Of a DNA stretch of 64,000 nt, positions 18,084 through 26,685 are shown one piece after another; within the stretch, counting starts at the first letter, position 1, and every line of letters starts with the position of its first letter. Location of the stretch: assembly GCA_002418265.1 (NCBI GenBank), contig DIDS01000020.1, positions 279,067 through 343,066 of the forward strand, given 5' to 3'. Source of the stretch: Acidimicrobiia bacterium UBA5794. Its GTDB lineage: Bacteria; Actinomycetota; Acidimicrobiia; Spongiisociales; UBA5794. The notes below the pieces were generated by a model. The model had not been told where the DNA came from. It made no database searches and worked only from the letters and a program-made list of their open reading frames with translations. The position numbers and the translations under genes were made by a program.

Positions 18084-18667
18084 GGGTCGGAGTCCTTGCC
18101 CTACAGGGAGATTTCCGCGAACACCTTGCCATGGTCGATTCCCTGGGTGTCGACGGTGTTGAGGTGCGCACCCCCGATGATCTTGCATCGGTTGATGCCC
18201 TCATCATTCCCGGTGGTGAATCGACAACCATCGGACGACTCGCCACCCTGTTCGGGCTGATCGAACCGATCCGAAAGCGAGTGCGTGACGGCATGCCGAT
18301 CCTCGGGACCTGTGCTGGAATGATCTTTCTGTCATCCAACACCATTGGCCAGGATCAGCCCCAGCTCGGTCTCCTTGACGCCACCGTGGAACGGAATGCC
18401 TTTGGGCGTCAGGTCGACTCCTTCGAGACCGATCTTGTGATCACGGGCCTCGATGACCCGATGCACGCCGTGTTCATCAGAGCCCCGTGGATCGAAAAGA
18501 TCGGTGGAGACGTCGACGTTCTCGCCGCCGTGACCGGAACCGATGGCCGTGAGCATCCGGTGTTGGTGCGTCAGGGTCGTATCCTTGCCGCCGCATTCCA
18601 TCCAGAGCTGACGGACGACGACCGGCTCCACGCAATGCTGATCGGACTCGTCGAGGAGACCCAATAG
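18080..18667 (+). CDS. pdxT: Pyridoxal 5'-phosphate synthase glutaminase subunit PdxT
   Basis: Class I glutamine amidotransferase that hydrolyses glutamine and channels ammonia to PdxS; 195 residues. The triad is visible: nucleophile Cys78 in [11 protein letters not shown], and His and Glu in [10 protein letters not shown]. The PdxT-specific [11 protein letters not shown] and [11 protein letters not shown] motifs are present. It overlaps pdxS by ATGA and yebC by TAGTG. Confidence 0.97.
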   Translation: MRVGVLALQGDFREHLAMVDSLGVDGVEVRTPDDLASVDALIIPGGESTTIGRLATLFGLIEPIRKRVRDGMPILGTCAGMIFLSSNTIGQDQPQLGLLDATVERNAFGRQVDSFETDLVITGLDDPMHAVFIRAPWIEKIGGDVDVLAAVTGTDGREHPVLVRQGRILAAAFHPELTDDDRLHAMLIGLVEETQ

Positions 18668-19419
18668 TGGCAGGACATTCCAAGTGGGCGAACATCAAGC
18701 ACCGCAAGGGCCGTCAAGATGCCAAACGGGGCAAGCTGTTCGCCAAACTCATCAGGAGCATCGAATCGGCCGCACGAAACGGTGGTGCCGATCTGTCGGC
18801 AAATCCAACATTGGTCACCGCCATCCAGAAGGCAAAGGACAATTCGGTCCCCAAGGACAACATTGATCGGGCCGTCGCACGGGGTGCCGGAGACATTGAC
18901 GGTGTTGACTACATCGAGACGTTCTATGAGGGCTACGGACCCGGTGGCGTTGCCATCTATGTCCAGATCCTGACAGACAACCGAAACCGAGCAGCCTCTG
19001 ATGTGCGGTCTGCCTTCACAAAGAACGACGGCAATCTCGGCGAGCCGGGCTCCGTTGGCTACCTCTTTGAGCAGCGGGGGCTCCTGCTCGTCACCGGTGA
19101 TGAGGACACCGTGATGATGGCAGCCCTCGAAGGGGGCGCCGACGACGTGACACCTTCCGATGGCCAATGGGAGATCCTGTGTCCACCCGGAGATCTTCAG
19201 ACCGTGCGTGCAGCGCTTGAGGCCGCCGAGGTCCATGTTGACTCAGGCGATGTGACGTACCTTCCTTCCATTTCGGTGGCCGTTGACGCCAAGATGGCTC
19301 CCAAGGTTCTGCGTCTTGTCGACGCCCTTGAGGACCTCGACGATGTCCAGGCCGTCTTTGCGAACTTCGACATTCCCGACGAGGTTTTTGCGATCCTTGA
19401 GAAGGAAGCGACTGCCTAG
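18667..19419 (+). CDS. YebC/PmpR-family protein (TACO1 family)
   Basis: Predicted 250-residue cytoplasmic protein with the diagnostic N-terminus AGHSKWANIKHRKGRQDAKR and full-length three-domain architecture. Members have been described as transcriptional regulators and, more recently, as ribosome-associated factors easing translation of proline-rich stretches. The gene lies directly upstream of ruvC in many bacteria, as here. The GTG start shares a base with the pdxT stop. Confidence 0.93.
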   Translation: MAGHSKWANIKHRKGRQDAKRGKLFAKLIRSIESAARNGGADLSANPTLVTAIQKAKDNSVPKDNIDRAVARGAGDIDGVDYIETFYEGYGPGGVAIYVQILTDNRNRAASDVRSAFTKNDGNLGEPGSVGYLFEQRGLLLVTGDEDTVMMAALEGGADDVTPSDGQWEILCPPGDLQTVRAALEAAEVHVDSGDVTYLPSISVAVDAKMAPKVLRLVDALEDLDDVQAVFANFDIPDEVFAILEKEATA

Positions 19420-19425
19420 TAGCAT
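19420..19425 (+). promoter_or_regulatory. -10-like hexamer TAGCAT for ruvC
   Basis: TAGCAT ends 8 nt before the ruvC ATG and no Shine-Dalgarno is seen. It fits the leaderless pattern of the window. Confidence 0.4.
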
Positions 19426-19433
19426 GCGAACAT

Positions 19434-19928
19434 ATGTTCGTGTTGGGAATTGACCCCGGATTGACCCGTACGGGATACGGAGTCGTCGAATCGGTGGCCG
19501 GAAGGAGTCGCGCAGTGGCAGCTGGTGTCATCACGACCGATCCGCGGATTGACGATGCCATGAGACTCCTTGAGCTCCGCCATGACATCGAAGGCGTTCT
19601 CGATGACCATCCGATCGACTTCGCGGCGATCGAACAGGTCTTCGTCAACCGAAATCGGGGGACAGCGATGGCCGTTGCCCGTGCGTCCGGTGTCGTGATG
19701 GCGACGATTGCCGACCGGGGGCTCTCCGTCACCGAATATTCCCCCTCCCAGATGAAGTTGACCATCACCGGTTCCGGGCGCGCCGACAAAGCACAGATCG
19801 AGGCTGTTCTGCACATGCGCCTCGGCATGGGAAGGATCCAGGGCCCGATGGACGCAGCGGATGCGCTTGGGATCGCGTTGTGCCATGTGCAACATCTCGG
19901 ACCGCTTGCACAGGCGGCCATGCCATGA
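19434..19928 (+). CDS. ruvC: Holliday junction endonuclease RuvC
   Basis: Structure-specific nuclease that resolves Holliday junctions at the end of homologous recombination; 164 residues, normal length. The RNase H-like acidic residues are visible: Asp7 in VLGIDPGLTRTGYG, Glu in AAIEQVFVNRN, and the C-terminal Asp pair in MDAADALGIALCH. It is followed by ruvA after 10 bases, and ruvA-ruvB overlap, so the three form a resolvasome operon. Confidence 0.97.
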   Translation: MFVLGIDPGLTRTGYGVVESVAGRSRAVAAGVITTDPRIDDAMRLLELRHDIEGVLDDHPIDFAAIEQVFVNRNRGTAMAVARASGVVMATIADRGLSVTEYSPSQMKLTITGSGRADKAQIEAVLHMRLGMGRIQGPMDAADALGIALCHVQHLGPLAQAAMP

Positions 19929-19938
19929 TCGACAGACC

Positions 19939-20514
19939 ATGATCGGCAGACTCCGCGGCTCGATCGCACACCGCGATGGCGAAACCGTGGTCATCGACGT
20001 CGCCGGCGTGGGGTACGTCGTTGCCGTCACGCCGCGTACTCTCACAGACTTGCCTTCGCTTGGTGAAGACGCCGTACTTCACACACATCTGCACGTGCGT
20101 GAAGATCAGCTCGCCTTCTACGGCTTTCTGACCACCGAAGAGCGCGACCTGTTCCAGCTGCTGCTCGGTGTGTCCGGTGTCGGACCGAAGGTTGCGCTTG
20201 CGATCTCGGCAACCCTGTCCCCAGCCGATCTCCATCGGGCCGTCCTTCAGGGGGATACCGCCGCACTGACGATCGTTCCCGGCATCGGAAAACGGAGTGC
20301 CGACAAGCTCATGCTGGAATTACAGGCGAAACTGGACGCATTCAGCGAAACGAGCCCATCGTCTGGGCCGATGAGTGACGCACGGGCGGCCCTCGAGAAC
20401 CTCGGATATGCCCCCGATGAGATCCGAGGGGTTCTCGGGTCCCTTTCGGCTGATCTTCCCGTCGAGGACCTCGTCAAGCGGTCACTCCAGGAGCTCGGGA
20501 AGAACCGATCATGA
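19939..20514 (+). CDS. ruvA: Holliday junction branch migration protein RuvA
   Basis: Tetrameric DNA-binding subunit that targets RuvB to Holliday junctions; 191 residues. The N-terminal OB domain begins [20 protein letters not shown]. Helix-hairpin-helix motifs follow ([15 protein letters not shown] and [17 protein letters not shown]), then a flexible linker and the C-terminal UBA-like domain that contacts RuvB ([15 protein letters not shown]). The stop overlaps the ruvB start by ATGA. Confidence 0.97.
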   Translation: MIGRLRGSIAHRDGETVVIDVAGVGYVVAVTPRTLTDLPSLGEDAVLHTHLHVREDQLAFYGFLTTEERDLFQLLLGVSGVGPKVALAISATLSPADLHRAVLQGDTAALTIVPGIGKRSADKLMLELQAKLDAFSETSPSSGPMSDARAALENLGYAPDEIRGVLGSLSADLPVEDLVKRSLQELGKNRS

Positions 20515-21545
20515 GAGAAGACGGACTCCTCGCAACAGCACAGACGGAAGAGGACGTTGCAATCGAAATCGGCCTCAGACCTCGCAGGCTTGTCGAGTTC
20601 GTCGGGCAGGAATCGCTCAAGGAACGCCTGTCGATACTGATCGAGGCGGCATCGGGGCGCGGAGAAGCCGTCGATCACATCCTCTTTTCCGGTCCTCCCG
20701 GGCTTGGCAAGACGAGCCTCGCCGCGATCGTGGCGGCCGAGATGGGAGCGGCGTTTCGGTCCACCTCGGGACCGGCTCTTGACCGACCCGGTGACCTCGC
20801 GGCGGTTCTCACCAACCTCCAGCCCGGAGATGTCCTTTTCATCGATGAGATTCATCGCCTTCCTCGCCAGGTTGAGGAGGTCATGTACCCGGCCATGGAG
20901 GATCGCCAGCTCGACATCGTCGTTGGGAAGGGACCAGCAGCAAGTTCGATCAAGATCGACCTCCCCGAATTCACATTGATCGGAGCCACCACTCGCGTTG
21001 GTCGGGTGGCTCCGCCGTTGCGGGACCGCTTCGGGTATGTCGCACGGCTCGACTACTACGGCTTCAACGATCTTGCGTCGATCGTTGAACGGTCTTCGCA
21101 TCTTCTGGAGTGTCGAACAGACGCGGCCGGATGCCACACGATTGCACGCCGGAGCAGGGGAACCCCTCGTATCGCGAATCGGCTTTTGCGCCGTGTTCGG
21201 GACTATGCGGCCGTGCGTGCCGATGGCGTCGTTACCGCTGAGGTGGCAGATGTTGCTCTCGAGGTGTTTGAGGTTGACGAGGCCGGATTGGACAAGGTCG
21301 ATCGATCAATCCTGGAAGCGGTCATTGTGAAGTTCGCAGGAGGGCCGGTGGGGCTCTCCACGCTTGCGATAGCAGTCGGTGAGGATCCAGAGACCGTCGA
21401 AGATGCCTATGAGCCGTTTCTCATTCTCGAGGGGCTTCTCCAACGAACACCACGGGGACGCATTGCGACCGAGGGTGCCTACCGACACCTCGGCATGGAA
21501 CCACCTCAATCATCACCTCCGATTGATCAGGGAACACTGCTCTAG
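20511..21545 (+). CDS. ruvB: Holliday junction branch migration ATPase RuvB
   Basis: Hexameric AAA+ motor of the RuvAB complex; 344 residues. Walker [10 protein letters not shown], Walker B FIDEIHRL, sensor 1 [10 protein letters not shown], and the arginine finger region [15 protein letters not shown] are all present, followed by the winged-helix DNA-binding domain ([27 protein letters not shown]). Confidence 0.98.
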   Translation: MREDGLLATAQTEEDVAIEIGLRPRRLVEFVGQESLKERLSILIEAASGRGEAVDHILFSGPPGLGKTSLAAIVAAEMGAAFRSTSGPALDRPGDLAAVLTNLQPGDVLFIDEIHRLPRQVEEVMYPAMEDRQLDIVVGKGPAASSIKIDLPEFTLIGATTRVGRVAPPLRDRFGYVARLDYYGFNDLASIVERSSHLLECRTDAAGCHTIARRSRGTPRIANRLLRRVRDYAAVRADGVVTAEVADVALEVFEVDEAGLDKVDRSILEAVIVKFAGGPVGLSTLAIAVGEDPETVEDAYEPFLILEGLLQRTPRGRIATEGAYRHLGMEPPQSSPPIDQGTLL

Positions 21546-21549
21546 GTCG

Positions 21550-21555
21550 TACCCT
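21550..21555 (+). promoter_or_regulatory. -10-like hexamer TACCCT for queA
   Basis: TACCCT ends 6 nt before the queA ATG and there is no Shine-Dalgarno, which suggests a leaderless transcript starting queA-tgt. Confidence 0.45.
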
Positions 21556-21561
21556 TGTCCG

Positions 21562-22587
21562 ATGCTTGTTGACGATTTCTGGTACGACCTGCCAAGCGCA
21601 GCGATCGCGCAGGAAGCGATCGAGCCTCGTGACAGCTCACGTCTTCTTGACACGTCGACGATGCGGGATCTGACATTCGGCGAGCTTCCATCACTTCTGA
21701 GAGCGGGGGATCTTCTTGTTGTCAACGAAACCAAGGTACGGGCGGCACGTCTCGTTGGCACGAGGGAGACCGGTGGACGTACCGAAGTCCTTCTCACGCG
21801 CAGAGTTGATCGCGAGCGCTGGCAGGCTTTGATTCGACCGGCGAAGAAGGTCGTGGCAGGGTCAACGATCACCATCGGTCCGATTGCAGTCACGCTTCTC
21901 TCCGATCCACGCGACGGGATTGCGACCGTGTCACTCAAGACCTCGGGACACACTGAGGAGGCAATCGACGAGCACGGCATCATTCCGCTCCCGCCATACT
22001 TCCACGGTCAGCTTGGAAATCCAGACCGCTATCAGACCATGTTTGCAACCACCGTTGGTTCATCGGCAGCTCCGACCGCCGCGTTGCACTTCACCCCGAC
22101 CTTGATGGCCGAGCTTGAAGCCTTGGGAGTCCGTACGGCACGGGTTGATCTCGAAGTCGGCCTCGACACCTTTCGGCCGATGGACCGCGGGGCGCACGGA
22201 ACCGGAACAATCGAGGATCACCAGATGCACACCGAGCATGTTCGCGTCCCTCCTGAAACGGTGGATGCCGTTGCACTCGCACGGTCGGGAGGTCACCGAG
22301 TGGTCGCGGTGGGAACAACGGTTGTCCGATCGCTTGAATCAGCTGCCACCGCTGGAGGAATCATCGCACCCTTTGTGGGTTCAACCGACCTGTTCATCAC
22401 ACCGGGTTACCGACCTCAAGTTGTCGATGCGCTCATCACGAACTTCCACGCACCATCCACGACGCTGCTCGTCCTGATTGCAACCTTGCTTGGTCCTCGA
22501 TGGCGCGACGTGTACCAATATGCGCTGGACAGCGGGTATCGGTTCCTCTCGTTTGGAGATGCAATGTACATCGAGGTGGCACGTTGA
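21562..22587 (+). CDS. queA: S-adenosylmethionine:tRNA ribosyltransferase-isomerase QueA
   Basis: Queuosine pathway enzyme that transfers and isomerises the ribosyl moiety of SAM to preQ1-tRNA, forming epoxyqueuosine; 341 residues. Family blocks: FWYDLPSAAIAQEAIEPRDSSRLL, GDLLVVNETKVRAARL, AAPTAALHFTP, RVDLEVGLDTFRP and LITNFHAPSTTLLVLIA. The stop overlaps the tgt start by TTGA. The preQ1 synthesis genes and QueG or QueH are not in the window. Confidence 0.96.
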   Translation: MLVDDFWYDLPSAAIAQEAIEPRDSSRLLDTSTMRDLTFGELPSLLRAGDLLVVNETKVRAARLVGTRETGGRTEVLLTRRVDRERWQALIRPAKKVVAGSTITIGPIAVTLLSDPRDGIATVSLKTSGHTEEAIDEHGIIPLPPYFHGQLGNPDRYQTMFATTVGSSAAPTAALHFTPTLMAELEALGVRTARVDLEVGLDTFRPMDRGAHGTGTIEDHQMHTEHVRVPPETVDAVALARSGGHRVVAVGTTVVRSLESAATAGGIIAPFVGSTDLFITPGYRPQVVDALITNFHAPSTTLLVLIATLLGPRWRDVYQYALDSGYRFLSFGDAMYIEVAR

Positions 22588-23708
22588 ACGCCGTGACATG
22601 GAAGGGTATGGCCGCGGATGCCGACGCAAGAACGGGGACGATGACGACGCCCCATGGGGACGTCATGACCCCCAACTTCATGGCCGTGGGAACCCGTGCG
22701 ACGGTCAAGACCATCGATACCGAGGATCTTGATCGGCTCGAAGCCCAGATCGTGCTCGCCAACACCTACCACCTGATGTTGCGTCCGGGTGAAGACGTCG
22801 TGCACCAACTCGGCGAACTCCATGGATTCATGGCATGGGGCAAACCGATCCTGACCGACTCTGGTGGGTATCAGGTCCTTTCGCTGAATCCGAAGGTGAC
22901 CGAGGAGGCTCTTGTCTTCAAGTCCTCCTACGACGGGGCAACGGTTGAGCTGTCACCGGAACGATCCGTCGCCGTGCAAGAGGCGCTCGGTTCAGACATC
23001 GCGATGATGCTTGACATCCCGGTCGCTCTGCCAGCAGAACGATCCGTAGCCGAACGGGTCATGCACCACACGTTGCGATGGGCTGAACGTGCCAAGGCTG
23101 CAAAGCGTCGACACGATCGAGCGTTGTTCGGGATCGTCCAGGGTGGAGCCGATCCGGAACTCAGGGCGATCTCGGCCCGTGAAACGGCACAGATCGGATT
23201 CCAGGGATTTGGTATCGGAGGTCTTGCCGTTGGCGAAAGCCGAATTGAGAGGTCCAAAGCGATCGCCCCGTGCATCGAGCATCTCCCAACCGACGCCGTG
23301 CGCTATGTGATGGGTCTCGGTGACACTGAGGGCATCCTCGATGCCGTCGCTCAGGGTGTTGACCTCTTTGACTGTGTGCTGCCGACGCGTGTTGCCCGCC
23401 ACGGCAAGGCCCTTACCCGCGACGGGGACATCTCGATCAAACGTGCGGAATGGGCCGACGACGCCAATCCCATCGAAGCGGGTTGTCCGTGTGTTGCGTG
23501 TCGCAGGTATTCACGGGGATACCTGCGGCACCTGAATCGAACAGGTGAAGTGACCGGGCAGCGGCTCTTGACGCTGCACAATCTGAGCTACACCTACCGG
23601 CTCATGGGTGATATCCGACATTCGATCAACCATGGATCGTTTGCTGCGTTCCGAGACGACGTCCTCGCACGTCGCAAGAGTGGAGGCGACAACTCGGGAA
23701 CCTCATAA
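22584..23708 (+). CDS. tgt: tRNA-guanine transglycosylase
   Basis: Exchanges guanine-34 for preQ1 in GUN-anticodon tRNAs, the step before QueA; 374 residues, standard length. Visible motifs: general-base Asp in TDSGGYQVLSLN, the substrate loop GLAVGE, nucleophile Asp in DLFDCVLPTRVARHG, and the zinc site CPCVACRRYSRGYLRHL followed by a downstream His. The TTG start overlaps the queA stop; a GTG three codons later is an alternative. Confidence 0.96.
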   Translation: MNAVTWKGMAADADARTGTMTTPHGDVMTPNFMAVGTRATVKTIDTEDLDRLEAQIVLANTYHLMLRPGEDVVHQLGELHGFMAWGKPILTDSGGYQVLSLNPKVTEEALVFKSSYDGATVELSPERSVAVQEALGSDIAMMLDIPVALPAERSVAERVMHHTLRWAERAKAAKRRHDRALFGIVQGGADPELRAISARETAQIGFQGFGIGGLAVGESRIERSKAIAPCIEHLPTDAVRYVMGLGDTEGILDAVAQGVDLFDCVLPTRVARHGKALTRDGDISIKRAEWADDANPIEAGCPCVACRRYSRGYLRHLNRTGEVTGQRLLTLHNLSYTYRLMGDIRHSINHGSFAAFRDDVLARRKSGGDNSGTS

Positions 23709-23730
23709 CTGCAATTGAGCGACAGACCAC

Positions 23731-23736
23731 TAGCAT
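23731..23736 (+). promoter_or_regulatory. Possible -10 element for yajC-secD-secF
   Basis: TAGCAT in the 87-base gap after tgt. A leader of about 55 nt would follow, including a GTTGC/GCAAC hairpin before the GGAGG site of yajC. Confidence 0.35.
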
Positions 23737-23795
23737 CCCAGCGTTGCGCCGCGAGCAACCCGAACCCCGAGTATGAGATCCCTGGAGGCACCGTC

Positions 23796-24140
23796 GTGAT
23801 TGCAGCCCTCACCACAGCCCAAGTCATCGCGACCGAAGCCGAGAGCACCAGCGGATCGTCGGCCCTTGCCTTTCTCTTTCCCTTTCTCATTCTCGGAGGC
23901 CTCTTCTACCTCTTCATCCTCATGCCACAGCGCAGGAGGCAGAAGCAGACCAAATTGATGCAGGCAGCGATGGGGATCGGTGACGAGGTGCGCACTATCG
24001 GAGGCATCGTCGGCACCATCGTTGACGAGGATGACGAGACGTTCACACTCGATCTTGGTGGTTCAACGATGCGTGTCGTCAAACGTGCCGTGGCCGAGAT
24101 GATGCGTCCACCTCAACCAGATGGGGACAACGAATCGTGA
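23796..24140 (+). CDS. yajC: Preprotein translocase accessory subunit YajC
   Basis: Small single-span partner of SecDF at the translocon; 114 residues. One transmembrane helix (ALAFLFPFLILGGLFYLFILMP) is followed by the conserved basic RRRQKQTKLMQAA and the cytoplasmic domain GDEVRTIGGIVGTIVDEDDETFTL in which GGxxG is typical. The GTG start is supported by GGAGG 7 nt upstream. The stop overlaps secD by GTGA. Confidence 0.94.
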   Translation: MIAALTTAQVIATEAESTSGSSALAFLFPFLILGGLFYLFILMPQRRRQKQTKLMQAAMGIGDEVRTIGGIVGTIVDEDDETFTLDLGGSTMRVVKRAVAEMMRPPQPDGDNES

Positions 24141-25609
24141 ACAAGAGACGGGCGATCATCACGGTCCTCATCACGGTTGGAATCGCATGGGGCTCTCTTG
24201 GCGCCATGCTCGCCGCTGGCTGGGCACCCAAGCTCGGACTCGATCTCCAGGGAGGATTCGCGGTGACGCTGGTGGCACCCGAGGGTACCGAAGCCAGCAC
24301 GCTCGATACAGCGGCCGAGATCATGCGGAGACGCATCGAGAACCTGGGTGGTGTGCAAGAACCTGAGATTGCCGTGGTGGGTGATCGGGCGATTGTGGTC
24401 CAACTTCCGGGTGTGACCGATCGCGACCGAGCGCTCCAAGCGGTCGGTACAACGGGTGAACTCTCCTTCCGTCCTGTCAATGGTGAATATCTGACAAGCC
24501 CGGCACTTGAGGATCCCGACGGTGATCACCCCGACGGTCTCGACCCGGCCACAGGAATCACGATGGTGGATGACGTCACCGTGCGTGCCTATTTGTACGA
24601 TCAGGATGAGATATTCGTCTATGACGTTGACCCAGCCTTCCTGACCGGGGCAGACATCACCAACGCCAAGGCGCAGTTCTCCCAGGGTGGGGTCTCAGGG
24701 CAGTGGGTTGTCGTCCCTGAATTCACGGCAGAAGGCGGAGAGAAGTTCCGAGAAGCAACAAAGGTCTTGGCGGGCTACCCATCCGGTGACCCACGAAGGC
24801 AGCTCGCCATCGTTGTCGATGGGGTCGTGTTCTCGGCGCCCGCTGTTGCCGAGGATGTCAGCCCAACAGAGGGGCTCGATCCCAAGTCCGTCGTCATCAC
24901 CGTGGGGACGTCTGGCGAGGCCCAGCAGGAAGCCGAGGATCTTGCGGCCATCCTGCGCTACGGCGCCCTTCCAACGACCTTCGAACGCGAACGTGTCGAG
25001 TCGGTGTCGGCAACCCTCGGTGCCGAGTCACTCAAGGCCGGCTTGTTGGCTGGTCTGATTGGTTTGCTCATCGTGGCCGGGTACATGTTGATCTACTACC
25101 GCTCACTTGGCATCGTGTCATTCATCGGGTTGACCGTCTTCGGTTCCCTTGTTCTCTCCGTGATCATCCTCCTCGGTCAGACACAGGGCACCACGCTCAC
25201 CCTTGCGGGTGTCACCGGTGTCATCGTGTCGATCGGCATCACCTTGGACTCCTACGTCGTCTACTTCGAACGGATCAAAGAGGAGCATCGCAACGGAAGA
25301 GGTCTCCGACAGTCAATCGCTCATGCCTTTGACACAGCGTTCCGCACAATGGTGACAGGGGATACGGTCACCCTCCTCGGTGCTGCGCTCCTGTACATGC
25401 TTGCGATCGGTCAGGTGAAGGGATTTGCATTGACGCTGGGGATCGCAACGGTCGTCGATCTCTTCGTCGCCTACTTCTACACCCGTCCCATGACATATCT
25501 CTTCGGGCGAAGCCCCCTCTGTGAGGGCGGCGTGTTTTCAATCGAGGGTGCAATGGGAAAGAGCAGCGTCGACCCAGCGGATGCCGAGCTCATCGAGGTG
25601 GACGCATGA
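24137..25609 (+). CDS. secD: Protein translocase subunit SecD
   Basis: RND-type membrane protein that uses proton motive force to complete protein export with SecYEG-SecA; 490 residues. Helix 1 lies at about residues 8-30, then the large outer P1 domain with the LGLDLQGGFAVTL signature (D1 motif) and the DPRRQLAIVVDGVVFSAP block (D3). Five C-terminal helices follow, with GITLDSYVVYFERIKEE (D5-like). GTG start overlapping yajC; ATGA overlap with secF. Confidence 0.96.
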   Translation: MNKRRAIITVLITVGIAWGSLGAMLAAGWAPKLGLDLQGGFAVTLVAPEGTEASTLDTAAEIMRRRIENLGGVQEPEIAVVGDRAIVVQLPGVTDRDRALQAVGTTGELSFRPVNGEYLTSPALEDPDGDHPDGLDPATGITMVDDVTVRAYLYDQDEIFVYDVDPAFLTGADITNAKAQFSQGGVSGQWVVVPEFTAEGGEKFREATKVLAGYPSGDPRRQLAIVVDGVVFSAPAVAEDVSPTEGLDPKSVVITVGTSGEAQQEAEDLAAILRYGALPTTFERERVESVSATLGAESLKAGLLAGLIGLLIVAGYMLIYYRSLGIVSFIGLTVFGSLVLSVIILLGQTQGTTLTLAGVTGVIVSIGITLDSYVVYFERIKEEHRNGRGLRQSIAHAFDTAFRTMVTGDTVTLLGAALLYMLAIGQVKGFALTLGIATVVDLFVAYFYTRPMTYLFGRSPLCEGGVFSIEGAMGKSSVDPADAELIEVDA

Positions 25610-26676
25610 ACGTGATCACCAGGCTCTACCGCGGGGAGAACCACTTCGACTTTGTCAAGATCTCACGCACCACAATGAAGGTGTCGATCGCTGGTGTCAT
25701 CGTTTCGATCCTTTTGATGATCTTCCTGCAATTCAACCTTTCGATCGATTTCACCGGTGGTGTGATCGTGACGGCGCCCAACGTCAATGGTGCAACGGTC
25801 GAGGAGATTCGGGTGGATCTTCGAGACGTCGGGCAGGGAGACGCCCGAGTCCAGGTGTCCCACGACGGGCTCGATGATTCACAGCCTTCAACAGTCACCG
25901 TCCAAACAGAGGCAATCAACGATCCAGCAGGACAAGATGCTCTCGTCGCGGCAGTGGCAGAAGCCGCGGGTGCCGATGTCAATGAAGCCAACCTGTCGGC
26001 CGTTGGGCCGACCTTTGGCGATGAGGTCACACGGGCAGCCATCAAGGCACTGGTCGTATTCCTTATTGCGGTCGCATTTTTCATCACCTGGCGATTCGAA
26101 TGGAAAATGGCCGTTGCCGCGCTCGCTGCACTTTTCCATGATCTCATCATCACCGGCGGCTTGTATGCGTTGATCGGGTTCGTTGTCACCCCGGCAACAG
26201 TCATTGCCGTGCTGACGATTCTCGGCTACTCGTTGTACGACACGGTCGTGGTGTATGAGAGGGTCAAGGAGAACGAGCGCCGTCTGCACACCCAGACGAC
26301 CTTCTCCGCCATCGTGAACCTCTCAATGAACCAGGTGCTGATGCGCTCGATCAATACGTCATTCACGTCGTTGATACCCGTCGGTTCGCTCCTCTTGGTT
26401 GGTGTGCTCGCCATTGGCGGTGAGACACTCAAGGAGTTTGCACTTGCACTCTTCATCGGGATCGGTGTCGGAACCTATTCATCGATCTTCATTGCTCCTC
26501 CGATCCTTGCTCGTTGGAAGGAATCGGAGCCAGAGTGGGAACGTCAGCGTCGGAGGGCCGAACGTGGAGGCGAGTCGGCGGTCGTGACCCAAACCGACAT
26601 TGCCGAGTCCGCCGCGACCTCTGACGTCCCCTTGGCTGTCGCCCGACCACCCAAGCAGAGGCGGAAACGTCGGTAG
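25606..26676 (+). CDS. secF: Protein translocase subunit SecF
   Basis: Partner of SecD; 356 residues with six predicted helices. Family motifs are LSIDFTGGVIVTA, the outer P4 domain, GPTFGDEVTRAA, and GYSLYDTVVVYERVKEN in the membrane core, followed by MRSINTSFTSLIPV. The C-terminal basic tail (RPPKQRRKRR) is cytoplasmic. It overlaps secD by ATGA. Confidence 0.96.
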   Translation: MNVITRLYRGENHFDFVKISRTTMKVSIAGVIVSILLMIFLQFNLSIDFTGGVIVTAPNVNGATVEEIRVDLRDVGQGDARVQVSHDGLDDSQPSTVTVQTEAINDPAGQDALVAAVAEAAGADVNEANLSAVGPTFGDEVTRAAIKALVVFLIAVAFFITWRFEWKMAVAALAALFHDLIITGGLYALIGFVVTPATVIAVLTILGYSLYDTVVVYERVKENERRLHTQTTFSAIVNLSMNQVLMRSINTSFTSLIPVGSLLLVGVLAIGGETLKEFALALFIGIGVGTYSSIFIAPPILARWKESEPEWERQRRRAERGGESAVVTQTDIAESAATSDVPLAVARPPKQRRKRR

Positions 26677-26679
26677 CAT
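26674..26679 (+). promoter_or_regulatory. -10-like hexamer TAGCAT for rel
   Basis: TAGCAT, overlapping the secF stop codon, ends 6 nt before the rel ATG; no Shine-Dalgarno. Probable leaderless start. Confidence 0.4.
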
Positions 26680-26685
26680 TGTCTG

